This document shows positions 29,349-37,958 of a stretch of 64,000 nt of DNA, in pieces. Below the pieces are notes generated by a model, which had not been told where the DNA came from, searched no databases, and saw nothing but the letters and a program-made list of their open reading frames with translations. Origin of the DNA: Blastococcus sp. CT_GayMR19 (GTDB taxonomy: Bacteria; Actinomycetota; Actinomycetes; Mycobacteriales; Geodermatophilaceae). Numbering within the stretch: position 1 is the stretch's first letter; every line of letters begins with the position of its first letter. The stretch is taken from positions 124,001 to 188,000 of the forward strand of contig NZ_SPQL01000009.1 in the NCBI RefSeq assembly GCF_004570385.1, written 5' to 3'. A program made the position numbers and the translations under genes.

Positions 29349-30083
29349 CTAGCGCGGAACGGTGTTGAACGCGGCGGTCACGGCGTCGCGGACGGCGTCG
29401 GCCAGCGGGCGCAGGGCGGAGTCGCGGGCGGCGGCCTGGGCGTGGTTGACCGCCGCGCCGGGCGCGTCGGCCATCGCCAGGTCGAGGACGGCGGCCAGCC
29501 GCTGCGCCCGGCCGAGCACCGACAGCGCCAGCGGGTCGTGGTCGTGAGGGAGCCCCGGCGCGGTCGCTTTCGACAGGCCGGCCAGCAGCCCCGGGACCTC
29601 CGGGTTCCAGCGGGCCACGTCGAGCCCGGCGAGGGTGCGGGCGGCGCCGGTGACCGCGAGGTCGAGGGCGCCCGAGACCGCGCGCAGCGTGCCCTCGACC
29701 GGCGGTGGAACAGGTTCCGCGCCGTCGAGCGGGAACGCCGTCCAGGCGACCGCCTCCGGCCCCCCGGCTTCCGGCACCAGGGTCAGCCGGCTGCCCACCG
29801 CGGCCTGTCCCGCCTCCAGCGCCAACGGGGCCAGGCCCGGTAGCCGTGGCAGACCGCGGACGTCGCCGGGCACCGGGAGGACGAGCCGGAACCGGCGCTC
29901 CCCGAGGCCGCGCAGGGTGGTCAGGGCCCGGCCCAGCGGCACCGCCCGGTCGGTGTCCGGCAGCCCGGCCACGGTGTGCACGCGGTCGCCGAGCAGGGCG
30001 TCGAGTGCCTCGTCGTAGGACGTGCGACCGCCCAGCCAGGCCGTCGTCCAGGCCGCGAACCGGCCGGCGGGGAAGTCGTGCAC
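29349..30083 (-). CDS. Hypothetical protein
   Basis: A 244-aa Ala/Leu/Gly/Pro-rich protein with no signal peptide or clear membrane helix. It starts MHDFPAGRFAAWTTAWLGG, and the visible motifs do not match a family I can name. It is divergent from nfeD, with about 90 bp between the two starts, and its stop lies 26 bp beyond the start of the interrupted hemerythrin gene. Codon bias fits a real gene. Function unknown. Confidence 0.75.
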   Translation of the reverse strand: MHDFPAGRFAAWTTAWLGGRTSYDEALDALLGDRVHTVAGLPDTDRAVPLGRALTTLRGLGERRFRLVLPVPGDVRGLPRLPGLAPLALEAGQAAVGSRLTLVPEAGGPEAVAWTAFPLDGAEPVPPPVEGTLRAVSGALDLAVTGAARTLAGLDVARWNPEVPGLLAGLSKATAPGLPHDHDPLALSVLGRAQRLAAVLDLAMADAPGAAVNHAQAAARDSALRPLADAVRDAVTAAFNTVPR

Positions 30084-30175
30084 CCCGCGAGGCTACGACG
30101 GCGTCCGGGGGAGTTCCGGAAACCTGTGATCAAAAGGCAATCCCGATCGGCGTGACGTTCTGCGACACTCCGGGC

Positions 30176-30613
30176 ATGGCTGCGTGGTTGCTCTGGCTGA
30201 TCGCCGCAGGCCTGTTCGCCGCCGGCGAGGTCGTGAGCCTCGATCTGGTCCTGCTGATGTTCGCCGGTGGCGCCCTCGGGGGCATGACGGTCGCCCTGCT
30301 GGGGGGCGCCACGGTGTTCCAGCTGATCGCGTTCATCGCGGTCTCGGCGCTGCTCCTGGCAGTGGTGCGGCCGATCGCGACGAAGCACCTCACCAACCGG
30401 ACGCCGCTCCAGCTGGACGGCGTCGACACGCTGATCGGCCGCACCGCCAAGGTGACCCGCGACGTGGACGTCTCCGGTGGCCGGATCCGGATGGGCGCCG
30501 ACGAGTGGAGTGCCCGGAGCCAGCACAGCGGGGAGTCCTACGCCGTCGGCGAGATGGTCCGGATCCTCCAGGTCGACGGTGCCACCGCCGTCGTCGGCGA
30601 CGCGCTGGAGTGA
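30176..30613 (+). CDS. NfeD-like membrane protein
   Basis: A 145-aa NfeD-family protein with an N-terminal membrane region of about three helices (residues 1-65) and a C-terminal OB-fold domain (about 80-145, DTLIGRTAKVTRDVD...). NfeD proteins accompany SPFH proteins, as here with the gene at 30691, and are thought to help build or regulate membrane microdomains. GACACT lies 6 nt before the ATG, so a leaderless start is likely. Confidence 0.9.
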   Translation: MAAWLLWLIAAGLFAAGEVVSLDLVLLMFAGGALGGMTVALLGGATVFQLIAFIAVSALLLAVVRPIATKHLTNRTPLQLDGVDTLIGRTAKVTRDVDVSGGRIRMGADEWSARSQHSGESYAVGEMVRILQVDGATAVVGDALE

Positions 30614-30690
30614 ACCCTGTGCACAGCTGGTGATCGTCGCGGACCCGACAGTGCAGGATCAGCCCTGACCCCCGAGGAAGGGAGCCCCCG

Positions 30691-31899
30691 ATGGAACCCG
30701 CCATCATCGCGCTGCTCGTCATCGCCCTGCTGGTGATCGTCGTGCTGGCCAAGAGCGTGACGATCGTGCCGCAGGCACAGGCGAAGGTGATCGAGCGGCT
30801 GGGCCGCTACAGCCGGACGTTGCAGCCCGGCCTGTCCATCCTCGTGCCGTTCGTCGACCGCGTGCGAGCGACGATCGACCTCCGCGAGCAGGTCATCTCC
30901 TTCCCGCCCCAGCCGGTGATCACCTCCGACAACCTCCAGGTCGGGATCGACACCGTTCTCTACTTCCAGGTGACCGACCCCCGCCTGGCCGTCTACGGGA
31001 TCGCGAACTACATCACCGGCATGGAGCAGCTCACGACGACGACGCTGCGCAACGTCGTCGGCGGGCTGAACCTCGAAGGCGCGCTGACCGGCCGCGACGG
31101 CATCAACAGCCAGCTGCGCGAGGTCCTCGACGGGACGACGGGGCCGTGGGGGCTCCGGGTCGCGCGCGTGGAGATCAAGGCGATCGACCCGCCGGCGTCC
31201 ATCCGCGACTCGATGGAGAAGCAGATGCGCGCCGACCGCGACAAGCGCGCCATCATCCTCACCGCGGAAGGCGCGCGGCAGTCGGCGATCACCACCGCCG
31301 AGGGCCAGAAGGCCGCGGCCATCCTGTCGGCCGAGGGCAAGAAGCAGGCGGCGATCCTCGAGGCCGAGGCCGAGCGGCAGAGCCGGATCCTCCGGGCCGA
31401 GGGTGAGCGCGCCGCGCTGTTCCTGCAGGCGCAGGGGCAGGCGAAGTCGATCGAGACGGTGTTCCAGGCGATCCACGACGGCAAGCCCGATCAGGGCCTG
31501 CTGGCCTACCAGTACCTGCAGACGCTGCCCAAGATCGCGCAGGGGGACGCGAACAAGATGTGGATCGTCCCCAGCGAGTTCAGCAAGGCGCTCGAGGGGC
31601 TGTCCCGCCTGGGCGGCGCCGAGGGGGACGGGAAGTCCTGGCTCGACGTCGAGCCCTCCGCGAACGGCAGCTCCACGCCGACCGCGGCGATGGACACCAC
31701 CGGCTGGTTCGAGTCGCAGCTCCCGCGGGCCGCCGATCAGCCCGAGGCCAAGATCGAGCTCTCGAGCATCGCCGACGCCCCGCCGCCGACCCCGCAGATG
31801 CCGGTGACGCCGTCGCTGACGCAGGCGAAGCAGGAGGTCCGGGAGCTGCCGGCCGACCCGTCGCAGACGGCCAACGGCCAGCCCGGCTCTCCGAGCTAG
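30691..31899 (+). CDS. SPFH/Band 7 (stomatin-like) protein
   Basis: A 402-aa protein with one N-terminal membrane helix (4-24), an SPFH domain (about 25-200, including AKVIERLGRYSRTLQPGLS) and an Ala/Glu coiled coil with QSAITTAEGQKAAAILSAEG. A Pro/Ser-rich tail follows. Proteins of this type form ring-like scaffolds at the membrane (QmcA/stomatin). A strong site (GAAGGGAG) precedes the ATG. Its TAG stop shares bases with the stop of the convergent sigma-factor gene in the palindrome CTAG. Confidence 0.93.
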   Translation: MEPAIIALLVIALLVIVVLAKSVTIVPQAQAKVIERLGRYSRTLQPGLSILVPFVDRVRATIDLREQVISFPPQPVITSDNLQVGIDTVLYFQVTDPRLAVYGIANYITGMEQLTTTTLRNVVGGLNLEGALTGRDGINSQLREVLDGTTGPWGLRVARVEIKAIDPPASIRDSMEKQMRADRDKRAIILTAEGARQSAITTAEGQKAAAILSAEGKKQAAILEAEAERQSRILRAEGERAALFLQAQGQAKSIETVFQAIHDGKPDQGLLAYQYLQTLPKIAQGDANKMWIVPSEFSKALEGLSRLGGAEGDGKSWLDVEPSANGSSTPTAAMDTTGWFESQLPRAADQPEAKIELSSIADAPPPTPQMPVTPSLTQAKQEVRELPADPSQTANGQPGSPS

Positions 31900-32945
31900 T
31901 CCTTCAGCAGGCCCTCGCGCAGCTTGGCCAGTGTCTGGCTGAGCAGCCGCGACACGTGCATCTGCGAGATGCCGATGTCGGCGGCGATCTGCGACTGGGT
32001 CATGTTGCCGAAGAACCGCAGGATCAGGATGCGGCGCTCGCGGGCCGGGATCGTGGCGAGCAGCGGCTGCAGCGACTCCCGGTACTCCACGCCCTCGAGC
32101 GCGGCGTCCTCCTCGCCCAGGGTCGCGGCCAGCGTGGGGGAGTCGTCCTCGCCCGAGAGCCGCTCGTCCAGCGAGCTGCTCCGGTAGGCGTTGGCGACGG
32201 CGAGCCCCTCGAGGACCTCGGCCCGCGGGATCCGCAGGTGGTCGGCCAGTTCCGAGGGCGTCGGCGCGCGGCCGTTCTTCTGGGCCAGCTCGCCGACGGC
32301 GGCGTTGAGCGACAGGTGCAGCTCCTGCAGCCGGCGCGGCACCCGGACCGACCAGCCCTGGTCGCGGAAGTGCCGCTTGATCTCGCCGGTGATCGTGGGG
32401 ACGGCGAAGGACAGGAACTCGACCCCGCGGGTCGGGTCGAACCGGTCGATGGCCGCGATCAGCCCGAGCGTGCCGACCTGCAGCAGGTCGTCGAAGGGCT
32501 CACCGCGGTTGGAGAAGCGGCGGGCGAAGTGCCGGACGAGGGGGAGGTGCTCCTCGACCAGGATCTCGCGGAGCCGCTCGCGTCGAGGGTCGCCCTTCTC
32601 GAGCGTGGCCAGCTCGGCGAACAACGGAGCAGTCCGCTCGGCGCGCCGCCGGTTGTCCGAGATGGGTGGTGCGTCGGGCTCGGCCGGCACCGGGAGCACG
32701 TCGGCGACGACCTCGGCGTCGTCCGTCGCGACCTCGGCGTCGTCGGTCGCATCCTCGGCGTCGTCGGCCACGACCTCGGCGTCGTCGGTCGCGACCTCGG
32801 TCCGCGGGTCCGGGACGCCGTCCGGCGCCTCGACCGCGTGGTCAGGGGTCACGTCGTCCTCGGGGCCGGGCCCTCCGTTCGAACGCTGGCCGGGCAGCGG
32901 TACCGCCACGACGGGGGTCTCGCCGGTGGATGTAGACCGGCTCAC
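31896..32945 (-). CDS. sigF: SigB/SigF/SigG-type RNA polymerase sigma factor
   Basis: A 349-aa sigma-70 group 3 factor. The acidic N-terminal extension (about 50-82) repeats ATDDAEV-like units. Region 2 includes FDDLLQVGTLGLIAAIDRFD and EFLSFAVPTITGEIKRHFRD; region 4 holds QSQIAADIGISQMHVSRLL. This is the general-stress type controlled by partner switching. The GTG start overlaps the anti-sigma gene stop (GTGA), giving an rsbW-sigF operon. A SigF-like promoter upstream of the operon suggests positive autoregulation. Confidence 0.92.
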   Translation of the reverse strand: MSRSTSTGETPVVAVPLPGQRSNGGPGPEDDVTPDHAVEAPDGVPDPRTEVATDDAEVVADDAEDATDDAEVATDDAEVVADVLPVPAEPDAPPISDNRRRAERTAPLFAELATLEKGDPRRERLREILVEEHLPLVRHFARRFSNRGEPFDDLLQVGTLGLIAAIDRFDPTRGVEFLSFAVPTITGEIKRHFRDQGWSVRVPRRLQELHLSLNAAVGELAQKNGRAPTPSELADHLRIPRAEVLEGLAVANAYRSSSLDERLSGEDDSPTLAATLGEEDAALEGVEYRESLQPLLATIPARERRILILRFFGNMTQSQIAADIGISQMHVSRLLSQTLAKLREGLLKD

Positions 32946-33436
32946 CGGGCGACCGAGAGGTTCTGTCCCGCGCCGTTCGCCTCGGTCGGGTGCTGGCCGG
33001 GGAGGAACTTGTCCATGGAGATCACGCCCACCGGAGCGTCGGTGCCGTTGCCGCCGGGGACGGCGTCCTGGGTCGAGCGACGTGCCTCGACCGCGTCGAC
33101 CAGCGTGGCGAGCACCGCCCAGCCGAATCCGTCCCGGGGTACGTCGGTGCCCTGCGCCGTCGGCACCCAGGCGTCGATGTGCAGCCCGGAGCGGGTGGTC
33201 TCGAAGACCACCGTCAACGGCGCGCCGGATGCCGCGATCTGGCTGAGCGTGGCGCAGGCCTCGTCGACCGCGAGGCGCAGATCCTCGACGGCGTCCAGGT
33301 CGTAGTCCATCCGCAGGGCGAGGTCAGCCGCCATGGCCCGGACCGCGGGCAGCTGGGTCGCGGTGGTGGGCACCCGCAGCTCGAGCCTCTCGCCGCGCCG
33401 GGCGTCCTGCGCGAGTGCGCCCCTCGAGTCGACCAT
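32942..33436 (-). CDS. rsbW: Anti-sigma factor (RsbW-like serine kinase)
   Basis: A 164-aa GHKL ATPase-type anti-sigma factor. The N-box-like segment is DLRLAVDEACATL, and the C-terminal part has GFGWAVLATLVDAVE. RsbW-type proteins hold the sigma factor inactive and phosphorylate an anti-anti-sigma (STAS) protein. Here the likely partners are the sigma factor just downstream and the STAS domains at 33664-35541 or 36702-37100. The ATG at 33436 gives the normal length. Confidence 0.88.
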   Translation of the reverse strand: MVDSRGALAQDARRGERLELRVPTTATQLPAVRAMAADLALRMDYDLDAVEDLRLAVDEACATLSQIAASGAPLTVVFETTRSGLHIDAWVPTAQGTDVPRDGFGWAVLATLVDAVEARRSTQDAVPGGNGTDAPVGVISMDKFLPGQHPTEANGAGQNLSVAR

Positions 33437-33561
33437 CCGTCGTCCGCTCCTTCGTTGCTGCGCACTCGGCCCTCGAGTGGCGGCGCTCCATCGTGCCGGG
33501 CTCGGATCGAGCCGGTGGGCGGCACGGGCAGTAGTGCCCGGACGCCGCGCAAGAGCGTTGA

Positions 33562-33588
33562 CTACCCCCGTCCCGCACCGTGGCAAAC
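33562..33588 (-). promoter_or_regulatory. SigF-type promoter of the rsbW-sigF operon
   Basis: On the minus strand GTTT (33588-33585) and GGGTAG (33567-33562) are 17 bp apart, close to the actinobacterial SigF consensus GTTT-N15-17-GGGTAT. The predicted start lies ~120 nt before the rsbW ATG. Confidence 0.6.
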
Positions 33589-33625
33589 GTGGCGTGGGCC
33601 ACGATGACACGGGCGTCCGGGCGCG

Positions 33626-33650
33626 GTTGCCGGGGCCTGAACCCTGGTAT
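33626..33650 (+). promoter_or_regulatory. Possible SigF-type promoter of the phosphatase gene
   Basis: GTTG (33626-33629) and TGGTAT (33645-33650) are 15 bp apart, one base off the consensus in each box. The phosphatase ATG is at 33664, so the leader would be very short. Confidence 0.4.
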
Positions 33651-33663
33651 TGGCTGACCTGAG

Positions 33664-35541
33664 ATGACCACCAGTCGAGGCAGTGTGCCACCCCCGCCCG
33701 ACCCCGCCGGGGACGTGGGCGGCCCTGGCCTGGACATGGCGGCCGCCGTCCTCGTCGCGGCCATGGAGTCGGCACCCGCCGCCATCTACTGTCTCGCCGC
33801 TGCAGGCGGGGCACCCGTGTGGGCCAACGCGCGCGCCCGCTCGCTGGGCATCGAGGCGGCCGACCTGCCGGTCGTCGACGGTCGGCCGGTCGCCGACGTG
33901 GTCGACGCGGTGCTCCGCACCGGCCGCACCGAGACGGTCTGCGGACCGATGGACAGCGACGGCTCGGCCGCCACCGTGGTCGTGCGGCCGATGCGCGTCG
34001 CGGGCGGTCCCGGCGCGCTGCTCGTCCTCGAATCCGACGACGTCGCAACCGACACCTCGGTCTGGCCCAAGCCGCCCCCGGACGTGGTCGAACAGGCCCA
34101 GCTGTCGCTGCTGCCGCCGTCCCTGCCGATGCTGCCCGACATCCGGCTCTCCGGGAGCTATCACCGGGCCACCGTCGCCGGTGCCGCAGGCGGTGACTGG
34201 TACGACGCCGTAGCGCTGGGCGGCGGGCGGGTCGCGCTGGTGGTGGGGGATGCCGTCGGCCACGGTGTGCCGGCCGCCGGCGCCATGAGCCGCCTCCGCG
34301 GAGCCATGCGCTCCTCCGCCCTCCGCGACCCGTCGCCGCGCGCGGTCCTCGGCGCCCTCGACGCGTTCGCCGCGGAGATGGACGACGTCGAGGGCGCGTC
34401 GGTCTGCTACGGCGTACTCGACGCCGGAACGGGCCGGCTGATCTACGGCGCGGCCGGGCACCCGGCGCCGCTGGTCGTCCACGCCGACGGCAGCACCGAG
34501 TTCCTCCCGGTGGTGGCGAGGCCGCCGCTGGGCAGCCTGCCGGGCTCCGTCACGGAGGTCGCCGAGCACGTCCTGGAGCAGGGGGCGACCCTCGTCCTGT
34601 TCTCCAACGGGGCCGTCGCCGGTGCTCCCGGCCCGGACGTCGCCCTCGACCGGCTCGCGGACGTGGCGCGCGAGGTGCTGTCGCCTCCCGATGCCCTGGA
34701 GGCCGAGGCGTCGGCAGGGCTTGCCGCAGCCATCGCCGAAGGTGTCCGCCGCCCGCAGGGGTGGCCCGACGACGTCGCCGTGCTCGTGGCCCATCGCCGG
34801 GCGACGTCCCTGTCGCCGCTCCGCCTCGAGCTGGTGGCGCTCCCGGCCGCCCTGCCGGGCGTGCGGCGGCAGCTCGGCACCTGGCTGACCGGGGTCGGCA
34901 TGGGAGAGCAGGACCGGGTCGGGGTCATGGTCGCGGTGGGTGAGGCCTGCGCGAACGCGGCCGAGCACGCCTACCGGGGCGCCGAGCCGGGGCCGATGGC
35001 GGTCACCGCCGACGTCGACGTCGACGGGGTGCTGACCGTGACCGTCCGCGACGAGGGTTCGTGGCGTCCCCCGGACCGCGACCCCGGCGACCGGGGGCGG
35101 GGCCTGCTGATCATGCGCCAGCTGGTCGACACGGTGACCCTGGCCGAGGAGCCCCAGGGGACGACGGTGACCCTCAGCCTCCGGCTGCGCCGGGGGCCCG
35201 ACGGGGAGACCGAACGGGGCGCCGGGATCACCGACGCCACCGTCACGGTCGACCGCAGCGGAGCCCGTCCGGTCGTCGTCGCCAGCGGCGCGATCGACGA
35301 GGCCGGCGCCGAGCAGCTGCGCATCCGGCTGCTCGAGGCGAGCCACGGCGGCACCGGCCGGATCGAGCTCGACCTCGCCGAGGTGGACCTGTTCAGCAGC
35401 GCCGCCGTGCGGGTGGTGCTCGCCATCGCGCGCATCGCCCGCAGCGAGAGCTGGCGTCTGGTCGTCCACGCTCCGGAGGGCGGCGTGACCCGGCACGTGC
35501 TGCAGATCAGCGGCCTCGGCGACCTGGTCGACCTGCGCTGA
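33664..35541 (+). CDS. PAS-PP2C phosphatase-HATPase-STAS partner-switching protein
   Basis: A 625-aa multidomain regulator. It carries a PAS-like sensor (about 25-130), a PP2C/SpoIIE phosphatase (about 155-385, with GGDWYDAV and DAVGHG metal motifs), a GHKL ATPase (about 390-505, with VGEACANAAEHAY and RGRGLLIM) and a STAS domain (about 515-620, with LDLAEVDLFSSAAVRVVL). It thus joins the RsbU, RsbW and RsbV activities of sigma control in one chain. It is divergent from rsbW-sigF, so it probably senses a signal and releases SigF by dephosphorylating an anti-anti-sigma factor. Confidence 0.92.
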   Translation: MTTSRGSVPPPPDPAGDVGGPGLDMAAAVLVAAMESAPAAIYCLAAAGGAPVWANARARSLGIEAADLPVVDGRPVADVVDAVLRTGRTETVCGPMDSDGSAATVVVRPMRVAGGPGALLVLESDDVATDTSVWPKPPPDVVEQAQLSLLPPSLPMLPDIRLSGSYHRATVAGAAGGDWYDAVALGGGRVALVVGDAVGHGVPAAGAMSRLRGAMRSSALRDPSPRAVLGALDAFAAEMDDVEGASVCYGVLDAGTGRLIYGAAGHPAPLVVHADGSTEFLPVVARPPLGSLPGSVTEVAEHVLEQGATLVLFSNGAVAGAPGPDVALDRLADVAREVLSPPDALEAEASAGLAAAIAEGVRRPQGWPDDVAVLVAHRRATSLSPLRLELVALPAALPGVRRQLGTWLTGVGMGEQDRVGVMVAVGEACANAAEHAYRGAEPGPMAVTADVDVDGVLTVTVRDEGSWRPPDRDPGDRGRGLLIMRQLVDTVTLAEEPQGTTVTLSLRLRRGPDGETERGAGITDATVTVDRSGARPVVVASGAIDEAGAEQLRIRLLEASHGGTGRIELDLAEVDLFSSAAVRVVLAIARIARSESWRLVVHAPEGGVTRHVLQISGLGDLVDLR

Positions 35542-35620
35542 CCACCGTCCTCTGCCCGACCCGCCCGCCGCATCCGGCGGCCGGGTTTGTCGGCGCCGTC
35601 CCGTGTCCATCCCTCCTGCC

Positions 35621-36628
35621 GTGAGACTCCGCCGCAGTGATGTGAACGCGCCGGGTTACCGGCGCCGTCGGGCCGGGCGGGGCTTCGCCTACTTCGACAC
35701 CGACGGGACGCTGATCAGGGACGACCGGCTCGACCGCATCCGGGCGCTGGCCATCCCGCCGGCGTGGCGCGACGTGTGGATCTGCCCCTGGCCCAACGGG
35801 CACATCCAGGCCACCGGGGTCGATGCCGCCGGCCGGCGGCAGTACCGGTACCACGACCAGTGGCGGGCCCGGCGCGACGCCGAGAAGCACGAGCGGGTCC
35901 TGGAGATCGCCCGGGGGCTCCCCGACGTCCGCGACGCGGTCAAGGCCGGCCTGCGCACCCGCGGCCTGAACCGCGACCGCGTGCTGGCCACCGCCATCCG
36001 AATGCTCGACCTCGGTGCCTTCCGGGTGGGCAGCGAGCAGTACGAGGAGGAGAACGGCACCTACGGCCTCGCCACGCTCAAGCGCGACCACGTGTCGGTC
36101 CGCGGGGAGCGGACGTTCTACTCCTACACCGCGAAGGGCGGCGTCGAGCGCGAGGTCGAGATCACCGATCAGCCGACGGCGACCGTCGTCCGGCAGCTTC
36201 TCGAGCGGCCCGCGGACGCCGGTGAGGACCTGCTGGCCTACCGGACCGAGGACGGCGAGTGGCGGGACGTGACCAGCGCCGAGATCAACGCCTATCTCAA
36301 GGAGATCAGCGGCGCGGAGATCACCGCCAAGGACTTCCGCACCTGGACGGCGACCGTGCTGATGGCCGCGGCGCTCGCCGAGGCGCCGCCCCCGGCCAGC
36401 AGGACCGCGCGCAAGAAGGCGATCAGCGCTGCCTACCGGCAGGTCAGCGAGCAGCTCGGGAACACCCCGGCGGTGTGCAAGGCGAGCTACGTCGACCCCC
36501 GCGTCGTGGACAAGTTCGAGAACGGGGAGACCGTGGCACCGGTGCTGCGGAAGGCCGAGCAGGCCGAGGCCGATCGCGACGCCCAGAAGGTGCTCGAGGC
36601 CGCCGTGTGCCAGCTGCTCTCCGCCTGA
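35621..36628 (+). CDS. DNA topoisomerase IB
   Basis: A 335-aa bacterial type IB topoisomerase, poxvirus-like. It has the N-terminal domain motif GFAYFDTDGTLI, WICPWPNGHIQATG, and a catalytic domain with FRVGSEQYEEENGTYGLAT and KDFRTWTATV. The active-site Tyr is in CKASYVDP. It relaxes supercoils through a 3'-phosphotyrosine intermediate. GTG 35621 gives the family-typical start VRLRRSD; GTG 35603 would add six residues. A strong terminator follows. Confidence 0.93.
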   Translation: MRLRRSDVNAPGYRRRRAGRGFAYFDTDGTLIRDDRLDRIRALAIPPAWRDVWICPWPNGHIQATGVDAAGRRQYRYHDQWRARRDAEKHERVLEIARGLPDVRDAVKAGLRTRGLNRDRVLATAIRMLDLGAFRVGSEQYEEENGTYGLATLKRDHVSVRGERTFYSYTAKGGVEREVEITDQPTATVVRQLLERPADAGEDLLAYRTEDGEWRDVTSAEINAYLKEISGAEITAKDFRTWTATVLMAAALAEAPPPASRTARKKAISAAYRQVSEQLGNTPAVCKASYVDPRVVDKFENGETVAPVLRKAEQAEADRDAQKVLEAAVCQLLSA

Positions 36629-36640
36629 GCCCGGAACGAC

Positions 36641-36670
36641 GACAGGCCCCGCCGGAAGGCGGGGCCTGTC
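36641..36670. terminator. Bidirectional terminator hairpin
   Basis: A perfect 13-bp stem (GACAGGCCCCGCC) with a GGAA loop lies between the convergent topoisomerase and STAS genes, 12 nt after the first stop and 31 nt after the second. Confidence 0.85.
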
Positions 36671-36701
36671 GTTAGTCACCGGGGTGGTGCCCCGACTGCG
36701 G

Positions 36702-37100
36702 TCAGCGGGCGGTGCTGTCCGCGATGGTGAACAGGTCGATCAGGCCGGTCACCTCGAGGGGACGGGTGACCGCCCGGGTGCTGGCGATGAGCCGCAGGCC
36801 GACCTCGCGGGAGCGGGACGACTTCTGCGTCTCGACGAGCACGGCCAGCCCGGCCGAGCCGAGGAACTGGACACCGGAGAGGTCGATGACGAGCTCGCGC
36901 GGCTGCTGCTCCAGCTGACCGTCGAGCGTCGAGCGGAGGACGGGGGCGGTGAAGGTGTCCACCTCGCCGACGACCGTCACGGTCACCACGCCGTCCTCGT
37001 CGGTCGAGGTGGAGAGCGTGATCACATCGTCGAAGGGTGCCTCGGTGCCCTCGGCGGACACGTCGGACTGGCCTTCGGCGGGAAGGTCGGAAGTGGTCAC
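36702..37100 (-). CDS. STAS-domain anti-anti-sigma factor (RsbV-like)
   Basis: A 132-aa protein with a ~35-residue acidic N-terminus and a STAS domain containing VIDLSGVQFLGSAGLAVLVE. The Ser in LGSAG is the expected phosphorylation site of an RsbW-type kinase. It is probably the free anti-anti-sigma factor for the rsbW-sigF pair 3-5 kb away. The GTG at 37100 is preceded by GAGGAG at 9-nt spacing; an upstream ATG at 37151 is less likely. Confidence 0.88.
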   Translation of the reverse strand: MTTSDLPAEGQSDVSAEGTEAPFDDVITLSTSTDEDGVVTVTVVGEVDTFTAPVLRSTLDGQLEQQPRELVIDLSGVQFLGSAGLAVLVETQKSSRSREVGLRLIASTRAVTRPLEVTGLIDLFTIADSTAR

Positions 37101-37354
37101 GGACAGTGGCTCCTCTCGGCAGCGGAACCCGGGGGCGGACCGCCGGGACAATCTACCGCTGGGCGGTCCGGGGCTCGTGGTCCCCGGTCCCGCAGGTGGT
37201 CGAACGTGTCGGCGGCCGGCTCACAGGGACCCGGCCGCACGGCGGCTGCCTGCTGAACCGCGATCCAAACGTAGACAACCGATCGGGGACACGCCAACCC
37301 ACCCCCGGACATGGCGCCGACGCGCCACGTCCGGCGGGCAGCCGGCGCCCCGGC

Positions 37355-37768
37355 TCAGCCGTCGGTGAGGTGCATCGCGCCCTGTTCGGGGCCTTCACCA
37401 CCCACGGACGGGTCCGCGGTCGCCTCGACGTCGTCCGCGGTGCGGTTCGTGCCGGAATCGGTGTCCGGCGTGGTGGAGGTGTCCTGCTCGAGCTGGCCCA
37501 CGGAGCGGTCCGGATCCTCGGCCGGGCGGATGTCCGGGCCCTCGTCGGGAAGCTCCCGCGCCAGACGGCCTTCGAGCGACTCGCCCTCGGCCTGCTCGAA
37601 GGCCGTCGTCCCGAAGTCGGCGCTGGCGTTGGCCCGCTCTCCGGGGAGCGGCGCGAACTGCGGGTCCTCGGCGCGCTCCTGGGTGGGCGAGTCGTCCTGG
37701 GCGACCTCGGGCAGGCCCTCGTCCTCCGGGAACACGTCGCGTGCGGTCTGGCCCTCGGGCTGGGTCAT
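37355..37768 (-). CDS. DUF5709-like acidic protein
   Basis: A 137-aa acidic, probably disordered cytoplasmic protein with SLEGRLARELPDEGPD in the middle, the segment typical of DUF5709 proteins of actinobacteria. AGGGAGG lies 5 nt before the ATG. Such proteins are often stress-induced, but their function is unknown. Confidence 0.8.
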   Translation of the reverse strand: MTQPEGQTARDVFPEDEGLPEVAQDDSPTQERAEDPQFAPLPGERANASADFGTTAFEQAEGESLEGRLARELPDEGPDIRPAEDPDRSVGQLEQDTSTTPDTDSGTNRTADDVEATADPSVGGEGPEQGAMHLTDG

Positions 37769-37958
37769 GGGTGCCTCCCTGTTCTGCGCGGCGTCCGCGG
37801 CCGGCCCGGTGGGGTCCGGGAGCGGACGGAGCCGGGCATCCGCCCGGCGTCGGACCCTCGCCCTACCCGTGCCCCGCCCGGGCATGCGCCGGTGTGCGGT
37901 GGACCACGGTCGGCCCTGCCGGGCTTGGGCGGCCGACGGCGGGGGTAGCGCGGCTGGC

